DNA of 5,291 nucleotides from an uncultured Ruminococcus sp. (GTDB lineage Bacteria; Bacillota; Clostridia; Oscillospirales; Ruminococcaceae): contig CAMWHN010000160.1 in NCBI GenBank assembly GCA_947174085.1, positions 1-5,291 of the forward strand, given 5' to 3'. The notes beneath the pieces are model-generated. The model was given only the letters and a program-made list of their open reading frames with translations, searched no databases and was not told the origin of the DNA. Both the position numbers and the translations under genes were made by a program. Positions 1-4,924 of this stretch are shown piece after piece (position 1 is the stretch's first letter; each line of letters begins with the position of its first letter).

Positions 1-135
1 AACTGATGATGATGTTGTGGTTGTATCACTGCCATTTGGATCAACTGACGATGATGTTGTGGTTGTATCACTGCCATCGCCAGTATCATCTGTACTAACT
101 GACGTTGATGTTGTGGTTGTATCACTGCTTGTAAC
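1..135 (-). repeat. Tandem repeat encoding a Thr/Ser-rich linker
   Basis: There are three in-frame copies of a unit beginning aactga, at positions 1, 43 and 97. Copies 1 and 2 match at 34 of 35 bases and are 42 bp apart. Copy 3 is 54 bp further on, because 12 extra bases separate it from copy 2. The encoded unit is about 14 residues, of the form S-D-T-T-T-T-S-S-S-V-D-P-N-G. Every spacing is a multiple of three, so the reading frame is kept. Such linkers are common in exported Gram-positive proteins, where they separate domains or span the cell wall. The array is cut by the left window edge, so its copy number is unknown. Confidence 0.85.
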
Positions 136-1914
136 TGTAGTATCTTGTAAATCTTCTACTTCCAGAGTGATTACTCTTTTGATTTCAAGAGTAGCTTCGC
201 CAGACAATGTATCTGATACACCGTTACCACTTGCACCCATAACTTTTTCAGTTTTCAAAGAACCTTCTTTTACTTTCTTGTTATCAGGTGCGAACAGTTC
301 ATTGAAATAGTCATAGTAATAAGCCAAATCATCTGTTGTTAATTCTTCTGGTAAAGAACCTTCCACTTTACCGCTAGCTTCCACATAGTCGCTTTCAGTT
401 TTTACAACGTCACCAGAAATTGTCACATCATAAATTTCTTTTGCGAAATCAAGAACATCATCTACAGTAATCGCAATGTCATAAGCTTTATCTTGCGTTT
501 GTGCGTTAATCTGGTTCAAGACTTCTGTATACACGCTGACAAGTTTTCCATACATATTGCTATTTGCAAAATCGTCAATAGAATTTGGAATCCTGTCAAT
601 TCTGTTAGCTTGACCTGGGAATTTATTTCTCAGTGTAGACTTTGCACTCTGGAGAGCTTCATCAACGTTTGCACCAGAATATTCACCGGAATACTCACCA
701 GTAAAGCCATTGAATCTATCTTTAGCAGCTTCTATTTTTTCAATATAGCCATCTATCATGTTATCAATTTCGCCTTCAGCCATAGTTTCAGACTCATTGA
801 GTTGTTGCTGTGCTTCATTGATTTGTCTTTGTGCATCATCAAGCTGTGCCTGCGCATCATCAAGCTGTACCTGTGCATCATCGAGTTTTTCTCTTGCATC
901 ATCAAGCTGAGCCTGTGCATCATCGAGCTTATCCTGTGCATCTCTCAGTTGCGCTCTTGCGTCACTCAGTTCTTTACGTGCAGAAGCGATATCACCACCA
1001 TTTGCAATTGCATCATTAAGTTCTTCCTGCTTTGCATTTACATTGGCTTGTTTTTCAACTACTTCAGCTTGTTTGCTGTCTTTTTCATCTTGCTTTTCGT
1101 CTACTTCGATTACTTTCGCATCTTTTTCAGCCTGTTTTTCATTTTTCAGCTGTTGCTTCTCATCTTTCAGAGCCTGTGCGTCGTCCAGTTTTTTCTGATA
1201 GTCTGCAACTACATCATCAATCATCTTATTTGCATCAACTCTTATTTGCTCTATCGTACTGATGATATAATCTGCTACAGCATCTACAGTTTCAAGTTTA
1301 TTGCCATCACCATCTAAAATAGTAACTTCAAACGGAATTTTAGAATCGTCCAGAGCTGTTGTAGCAGCCTTAATTGTAACTGTAAGGTCTAATGCACTAT
1401 CAGATTTAAAATCTAATTCTACATCTGGATATTTTTCTGCAAACTGTTTTTGAAGAATATCTTTGATAGCAACTTCATAAGGATAATCCACATCTAATAC
1501 CATTGTGACATCATCTAAGCCGATTTCTGCTGTAGCCAATACATATTCTGGATTATTCACAATATCTTCCAGCATATCCACATACCAAGCATCACTTGTC
1601 AACAGTGATTCTGTCAGCTTGGAAATATCCAAAGTATAAGTTTGACCAGCCTGTGAGAATGTCCAAGCTTTCAGTGTGGTGTTCCATGTAGAATATTTTT
1701 CATATTTTGCATACTTCTCAACTTCAGTAATCGGAGAAAGTTCGGAGTCTGCAACTGGAACTTGTTTGAAGTTTTCAATTGTGATTGTCTGGAGACCGCT
1801 CTCATTCACTGCATTATCATCAACAGCGAAAGAAGCGACAACGAGTGTTTGAGACAGAGCAACTGGTACTGCAATCGCCGCAGACATTGCTCTACTCAGA
1901 AATGATTTCTTCAT
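1..1914 (-). CDS. Secreted coiled-coil protein with Ser/Thr-rich C-terminal repeats (partial, 3' end outside window)
   Basis: The frame stays open for 638 codons from ATG at 1914 to the left edge, with no stop, so the C-terminus is missing. The start follows an AGAGAGAGG Shine-Dalgarno site 10 nt upstream. Residues 1-30 form a signal peptide: KKSFLSR, a hydrophobic Ala/Val/Leu core, and a probable cleavage site after S-F-A. Residues 31 to about 208 look globular and mixed alpha/beta. About 209-304 is a highly charged helix rich in EKQ and EKD. N305-G306-G307-D308 is a probable turn. About 309-401 is a second helix whose residues 312-375 are regular heptads of LDDAQAQ type, with Leu and Ala at the core positions. 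A second globular segment spans about 402-590. From about 592 onward come repeated SDTTTTSS blocks. The protein is probably surface-exposed or exported. I do not recognise the family, and no enzyme motif is visible. It could end in a dockerin, a wall anchor or a membrane helix beyond the window. It has its own promoter and is not in an operon with htrA. Confidence 0.9.
   Translation of the reverse strand, partial: MKKSFLSRAMSAAIAVPVALSQTLVVASFAVDDNAVNESGLQTITIENFKQVPVADSELSPITEVEKYAKYEKYSTWNTTLKAWTFSQAGQTYTLDISKLTESLLTSDAWYVDMLEDIVNNPEYVLATAEIGLDDVTMVLDVDYPYEVAIKDILQKQFAEKYPDVELDFKSDSALDLTVTIKAATTALDDSKIPFEVTILDGDGNKLETVDAVADYIISTIEQIRVDANKMIDDVVADYQKKLDDAQALKDEKQQLKNEKQAEKDAKVIEVDEKQDEKDSKQAEVVEKQANVNAKQEELNDAIANGGDIASARKELSDARAQLRDAQDKLDDAQAQLDDAREKLDDAQVQLDDAQAQLDDAQRQINEAQQQLNESETMAEGEIDNMIDGYIEKIEAAKDRFNGFTGEYSGEYSGANVDEALQSAKSTLRNKFPGQANRIDRIPNSIDDFANSNMYGKLVSVYTEVLNQINAQTQDKAYDIAITVDDVLDFAKEIYDVTISGDVVKTESDYVEASGKVEGSLPEELTTDDLAYYYDYFNELFAPDNKKVKEGSLKTEKVMGASGNGVSDTLSGEATLEIKRVITLEVEDLQDTTVTSSDTTTTSTSVSTDDTGDGSDTTTTSSSVDPNGSDTTTTSSSV
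791..979 (-). repeat. Nine 21-bp tandem units encoding coiled-coil heptads
   Basis: Nine consecutive 21-bp units start at 791, 812, 833, 854, 875, 896, 917, 938 and 959. The central units share the wording gcatcatc(a/g)ag on the plus strand, while the outer ones have diverged. Each unit encodes one heptad (A-Q-x-Q-L-D-D and variants), so the DNA period equals two turns of helix. The gradient from conserved centre to degenerate edges fits expansion by unit duplication within a coiled coil. It is part of the coding sequence at residues 312-375 of the secreted protein. Confidence 0.9.
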
Positions 1915-2084
1915 TGTTAGATTACCTCTCTCTTCTTTGTAGATTTTTGATTTTCACGACACAGAAGCAAATTATTAAAAATCACTCTGCACATGTGAAC
2001 TGCCTTACATGTAGTTTCACTCCTATGCCTTGCCTCAAACATCCCCACACTGTCCCGACATGACAGCACAGAAACGTTTTTATA
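1915..2084 (-). promoter_or_regulatory. Long 5' leader (about 170 nt) of the coiled-coil protein gene
   Basis: The start site expected from the -10 box is near 2084, which leaves about 170 nt before the ATG. The leader holds a CTGTC/GACAG stem with a 7-nt loop at about 2049-2065. It also holds two 8-bp perfect palindromes, cacatgtg (1990-1997) and tacatgta (2006-2013), whose shared ACATGT cores can pair with each other around a 10-nt loop. The last 70 nt or so are A/G-rich and look unstructured up to the ribosome site. I could not match it to a known riboswitch class. Whether it regulates expression is inferred only from its length and pairing potential. Confidence 0.45.
1925..1933 (-). promoter_or_regulatory. 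Ribosome binding site of the coiled-coil protein gene
   Basis: AGAGAGAGG on the minus strand lies 10 nt upstream of ATG at 1914. It fixes this start, and the start is supported further by the signal peptide beginning exactly there. Confidence 0.8.
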
Positions 2085-2090
2085 CTACAT

Positions 2091-2119
2091 ATTTTAGCAC
2101 ATTATTTTGAAATTGTCAA
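2091..2119 (-). promoter_or_regulatory. Sigma-A-type promoter of the coiled-coil protein gene
   Basis: On the minus strand, a perfect -35 TTGACA (2114-2119), a 17-nt spacer and a -10 TAAAAT (2091-2096) preceded by TGC, which gives an extended -10. The DNA just upstream is strongly AT-rich, as in an UP element. This is the best promoter in the window and predicts strong housekeeping transcription of the secreted coiled-coil protein. Confidence 0.88.
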
Positions 2120-2142
2120 CACCCTTGTCCAATTTTCTTTTA

Positions 2143-2161
2143 AAATATTGACTGAATATTT
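2143..2161. repeat. Small inverted repeat upstream of the -35 box
   Basis: AAATATT and its complement AATATTT form 7-bp arms around a 5-nt spacer (gactg), ending 24 bp upstream of the -35 box at 2119. The position, about 60-77 bp before the predicted start, would suit an activator site. However, the arms are pure A/T in AT-rich DNA, so chance is a real alternative. Confidence 0.25.
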
Positions 2162-2255
2162 ATTATATTTTTAGCTGACTTGCACAAAAATAAAGGTTTT
2201 TATGCCCTTTTCATGACGTTTTTTCCATCTTTAGCATTTTGTGACAAGAAAATAA

Positions 2256-2288
2256 CGGGCAAAAAAATTAATTTTTTTTTTTTGCCCG
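2256..2288 (-). terminator. Hairpin terminator downstream of htrA
   Basis: CGGGC followed by seven A, a 9-nt loop, seven T and GCCCG give a 12-bp stem. It begins about 60 nt past the htrA stop codon and is followed on the minus strand by TTATTTT. The GC-rich base and A/T-rich upper stem are atypical, but the placement between the htrA end and the next promoter supports a terminator. The symmetry means it may also act on plus-strand transcripts. One arm and loop together hold a run of 12 T (2272-2283), which is prone to length change. Confidence 0.72.
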
Positions 2289-2349
2289 CAGTGTTAATTT
2301 TTAATCAAATTTTGCTAATTTTTTCCAATTTATACTAAATTAATACTAA

Positions 2350-3750
2350 TTAATCTTCCTGATGCACTTCTTGCAGTGTTAAATCCAGTTCCAAAAACTC
2401 TCCTGAACGGAAAACAGTTACTTTAATATTATCACCAGCATTGTATTGATTTTTTGCTTCGTTTAATTCATCAGTCGTATTCACTTCAGTATCACCTACA
2501 GCTGTAATAATATCACCCTGACGAATGCCAGCTAATTCTGCGGCACTGCCATTTGTGACAGCATATACATAAACACCTTGTGGCATATTATAATGCTGTG
2601 CGTCAGATTCAGACACATCAACGCCACTAATACCAAATTGTGGTCTGCCTGTTACATACCCATGATTAATTAAATCTTCTAAAATATCTTTTGCATCACT
2701 AATCGGAATCGAAAAGCCTAAGCCCTCTACGCTGGCACTTCCATAAGTGGAAGACATTTTTGCAGAATTAATTCCAATCACTTGTCCATAGCCATTTAAC
2801 AATGGTCCACCAGAATTACCGGCATTAATAGCCGCATCAGTTTGAATTAACGTCATATCTTTTTCATTGATAGTAATTTCACGATTCAAAGCAGAAACAA
2901 TACCACAAGTGGTTGTACCGAATAATTCAAATCCAAGAGGGTTTCCAATTGCGACAACCATTTCACCCACTCTTAAATCATCACTATTACCAAATTCTGC
3001 TGGTGTTAGTCCTGTTGCATCAATTTTCAAAACAGCTAAATCTGTTTCTAAATCATAGCCAATAATTTGCGCATCATATTCTGTTGCATCCTCATCGCCC
3101 ATCACAACACTGACACTAATCGCTTTTCCGCATTGATTTTCTGTATCATAAATACAATGTGCATTTGTGATAATATAGCCATCTGCGGTCATAACAATGC
3201 CTGTACCTGTAGCAGGTATCTGTTGTGTTTGTGTGTTATTATTCCCATAACCATTACCATAAAATCCAAAGCCCCAATAACTTTGTGTATTCTGTGGTGT
3301 ATATTCAAATATTGCATTAATGCCTACAACAGAAGGCAATGCTTTTTCTACAATATCCGGAATGCTTAAAGCACCCTCTGGTGCAGCCATGTTAATCCAG
3401 TTTGCTGTGGAATTAACAACAGCATTTGTGTTATTTTCCAGAACAGCACTTGTTTCTTCTTCAGAATTATTCAAACTTTCCATAGCTTCCGTATCACTAC
3501 TAACAGAAGAATCCCAGTTAGAATCATTGCGACCGAATAATTTATACATTTCTATAGAAGAAACAGAAACAATTGCTAATGCTAGTACACCTGCAATGAC
3601 TTTTAAAAAATTTTTTCCGCCGTTATTTTTTGGAGAATTTTGAGAACCATTATCAGATACATAATCAATATAATTATTATTCTCACCCTCCTGATAATTC
3701 TGATATAAATTATCATAATTATTATGATTTTGATTTTGATTATCAAACAT
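2350..3750 (-). CDS. htrA: HtrA/DegP-type membrane-anchored serine protease with PDZ domain
   Basis: An S1C-family serine protease that would degrade or handle misfolded exported proteins on the outer face of the membrane. Numbered from ATG at 3750 (466 aa, normal for Gram-positive HtrA), residues 1-47 are a cytoplasmic tail very rich in Asn, Gln and Tyr. About 48-67 is the single membrane anchor, and about 68-125 is an acidic, Ser/Asn-rich stalk. The protease domain carries the full triad: His198 in TNAHC, Asp237 in DLETDLAVLKI and Ser313 in GNSGGPL. GLGFSIPI follows at about 343-350. One PDZ domain spans about 371-460, with QGVYV as its probable peptide-binding strand. Between about 148 and 180 is a Gly/Asn/aromatic-rich loop. 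Cys199 follows the catalytic His, where Val is usual. An upstream in-frame ATG at 3759 abuts the ribosome site and is less likely to be the start. The gene is flanked by terminators, so it is probably transcribed alone. Confidence 0.95.
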   Translation of the reverse strand: MFDNQNQNHNNYDNLYQNYQEGENNNYIDYVSDNGSQNSPKNNGGKNFLKVIAGVLALAIVSVSSIEMYKLFGRNDSNWDSSVSSDTEAMESLNNSEEETSAVLENNTNAVVNSTANWINMAAPEGALSIPDIVEKALPSVVGINAIFEYTPQNTQSYWGFGFYGNGYGNNNTQTQQIPATGTGIVMTADGYIITNAHCIYDTENQCGKAISVSVVMGDEDATEYDAQIIGYDLETDLAVLKIDATGLTPAEFGNSDDLRVGEMVVAIGNPLGFELFGTTTCGIVSALNREITINEKDMTLIQTDAAINAGNSGGPLLNGYGQVIGINSAKMSSTYGSASVEGLGFSIPISDAKDILEDLINHGYVTGRPQFGISGVDVSESDAQHYNMPQGVYVYAVTNGSAAELAGIRQGDIITAVGDTEVNTTDELNEAKNQYNAGDNIKVTVFRSGEFLELDLTLQEVHQED

Positions 3751-3759
3751 ACAATTCAT

Positions 3760-3766
3760 CCTTTCT
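3760..3766 (-). promoter_or_regulatory. Ribosome binding site that decides the htrA start
   Basis: AGAAAGG on the minus strand lies directly against the ATG at 3759 (spacing 0) but 9 nt before the in-frame ATG at 3750. Normal spacing therefore favours 3750, which gives a protein three residues shorter, starting M-F-D-N-Q. Confidence 0.75.
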
Positions 3767-3775
3767 GATTGCTAT

Positions 3776-3798
3776 ATCATCAGCTTTGCTGATATGAT
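3776..3798 (-). promoter_or_regulatory. Hairpin in the htrA 5' leader
   Basis: The arms atcatcagc (3776-3784) and gctgatatgat (3788-3798) pair around a 3-nt loop, giving 9 bp with a 2-nt bulge; the uninterrupted core is ATCAGC/GCTGAT. It lies between the probable -10 box and the ribosome site, whose nearest base is about 10 nt away. It could stabilise the message, tune translation or be an operator in DNA. It is not the CIRCE heat-shock element, whose arms have a different sequence. Confidence 0.5.
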
Positions 3799-3815
3799 TT
3801 TTGTTTACAAGTATT

Positions 3816-3821
3816 ATTATA
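3816..3821 (-). promoter_or_regulatory. Probable -10 box of the htrA promoter
   Basis: A perfect TATAAT lies 66 nt upstream of the htrA ATG at 3750. No good -35 hexamer is found at 17 nt, where the sequence is CATGTA; a TTGTCA occurs 21 nt upstream, which is longer than usual. The promoter may depend on an activator or use another sigma factor. The placement after the upstream terminator and before the ribosome site supports a promoter here. Confidence 0.6.
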
Positions 3822-3904
3822 CTCTAAAATGTGATAATTACATGACAAAAATCAAAATACATTATGAAAGAACAAAGCATTTTTTGCGTAAATTTAGCGT
3901 AACT

Positions 3905-3944
3905 AAAAAAATGCTTTTAAGAAACTTCATCTCAAAAGCATTTT
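3905..3944 (-). terminator. Intrinsic terminator after the glycosyltransferase gene
   Basis: On the minus strand, AAAATGCTTTTGAGA pairs with TCTTAAAAGCATTTT (15 bp including one G-T pair) around a 7-nt loop. The T tract runs to seven T in total. It starts about 15 nt after the glycosyltransferase stop codon, which is the classic position, and it separates this operon from htrA. Confidence 0.88.
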
Positions 3945-3958
3945 CATATATTCAAAAA

Positions 3959-4921
3959 CTATTTTAAATACAGCTCCAAATGATACCGAGGTCTATGCTT
4001 TGTTTCTAAATAGATTTTGCCAATATATTCGCCGACAATGCCAATGCCCAATAATTGCAAACCGCCGATTCCCCAGACGGACACAGCTAAAAACGTCCAC
4101 CCTTCGACAGTATAGCCTTGAAAATGTCTTACCAGAATATATACTAGCATAACTAAACTAATTAAAAAAATACTCACACCCAAACTTGTAATCATACGAA
4201 TTGGCTTTACAGATAGCGAAGTAATCCCCTCAAATGCAAAATTGAGCATTTTTTTCAACGGATATTTTGATTCGCCCTGCAATCTCGGCGCACGAGAATA
4301 ATAAACTTCTCCAGTTTGAAAGCCTAGCATTGGCACTAAACCACGCAAAAATAAATTTACTTCTTCATAGTTGGATAATTCTTGTAATACTCTTTTTGAC
4401 ATAAGCCGATAGTCTGCATGATTATAAATTAATTCCACACCAATAGCATGCATAAGCTTATAATACCCTTGTGCAGTACTTCTTTTAAAAGCCGTATCTG
4501 TTTCTCTGTCGCTACGAATGCCATAAACAATTTCACAGCCTTGTTGATATTTTTCTAACATAGCATCTACTGCATGAATATCATCTTGCAAATCTGCGTC
4601 CATAGAAATAATAATATCGCATTCTTGCCGGACTGTCATTAATCCGGCAAGCAATGCATTTTGATGACCGCAGTTTCTGGAAAGTTTAATCCCACGAAAT
4701 AAATTATCTTCGGCATGTAATAATTCAATTTGATTCCAAGTATTATCTTTAGAACCATCATTCACAAAAATTACATGACTATTTTCAGAAATTTGATAAT
4801 TTGTAATTAAATCCTGCATTTTGCTTTTTAATTTTTTAGCTGTCACAGGCAAAGCTTCTTCTTCATTATAACAGGGAATAACCAAATACAAAATCGGAAT
4901 TTCAGAATGTTTTAACTCCAT
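3959..4921 (-). CDS. Family 2 glycosyltransferase, polyprenyl-phosphate sugar transferase type (DPM1/GtrB-like)
   Basis: Transfers a sugar from a nucleotide donor, most likely to undecaprenyl phosphate on the inner face of the membrane, so the sugar can be flipped and used outside. At 320 aa it is close to the family's usual 300-330. A GT-A fold spans residues 1 to about 235: LVIPCYNEEEALP (13-25), FVNDGSKDNTW (52-62), and SMDADLQDD (106-114) with the metal-binding D-x-D at 108-110. ADYRLM (169-174) and QGESKYPLKKM (215-225) follow, both typical of this subfamily. Two membrane helices follow at about 243-265 and 273-298, with a short basic tail. The family covers glucosyl, mannosyl and other transferases, and the sugar cannot be read from sequence. 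The start lies 3 nt after the stop of the dockerin gene, with no clear Shine-Dalgarno site, so translation is probably coupled. The gene ends the operon. Confidence 0.92.
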   Translation of the reverse strand: MELKHSEIPILYLVIPCYNEEEALPVTAKKLKSKMQDLITNYQISENSHVIFVNDGSKDNTWNQIELLHAEDNLFRGIKLSRNCGHQNALLAGLMTVRQECDIIISMDADLQDDIHAVDAMLEKYQQGCEIVYGIRSDRETDTAFKRSTAQGYYKLMHAIGVELIYNHADYRLMSKRVLQELSNYEEVNLFLRGLVPMLGFQTGEVYYSRAPRLQGESKYPLKKMLNFAFEGITSLSVKPIRMITSLGVSIFLISLVMLVYILVRHFQGYTVEGWTFLAVSVWGIGGLQLLGIGIVGEYIGKIYLETKHRPRYHLELYLK

Positions 4922-4924
4922 TGT

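Noticed and set aside
791..979. Short regular repeats resembling a CRISPR array.
   Set aside because: The period is 21 bp with no spacers, the units are translated in frame as heptads, and no cas gene is present.
493..1317. Plus-strand open frame of 274 codons with Ile/Leu/Cys-rich repeats.
   Set aside because: It is the exact antisense of the coiled-coil gene. The repeated CIIKL-type wording is just the complement of the LDDAQ codons, and the opposite strand has the signal peptide, ribosome site and promoter.
1785..2063. Plus-strand open frame of 92 codons.
   Set aside because: It overlaps the signal peptide coding region and the leader in antisense, and has no ribosome site or protein-like composition.
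1915..2084. A known riboswitch or T-box in the long leader.
   Set aside because: I could not match conserved cores of the common classes, and there is no terminator-like hairpin plus T run before the ATG. It is kept only as an unexplained leader.
2180..2250. Tiny minus-strand open frames (up to eight codons) upstream of the coiled-coil gene promoter.
   Set aside because: They lie upstream of the mapped promoter boxes and downstream of the htrA terminator, and have no ribosome site; they are probably untranslated chance ATGs.
3067..3643. Two plus-strand open frames over the protease gene.
   Set aside because: They lie antisense to the conserved catalytic region of HtrA, have no ribosome site and encode no recognisable protein.
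3776..3798. CIRCE heat-shock operator upstream of htrA.
   Set aside because: The arm sequence (ATCAGC) and the 3-nt loop do not match the CIRCE arms or its 9-nt spacer.
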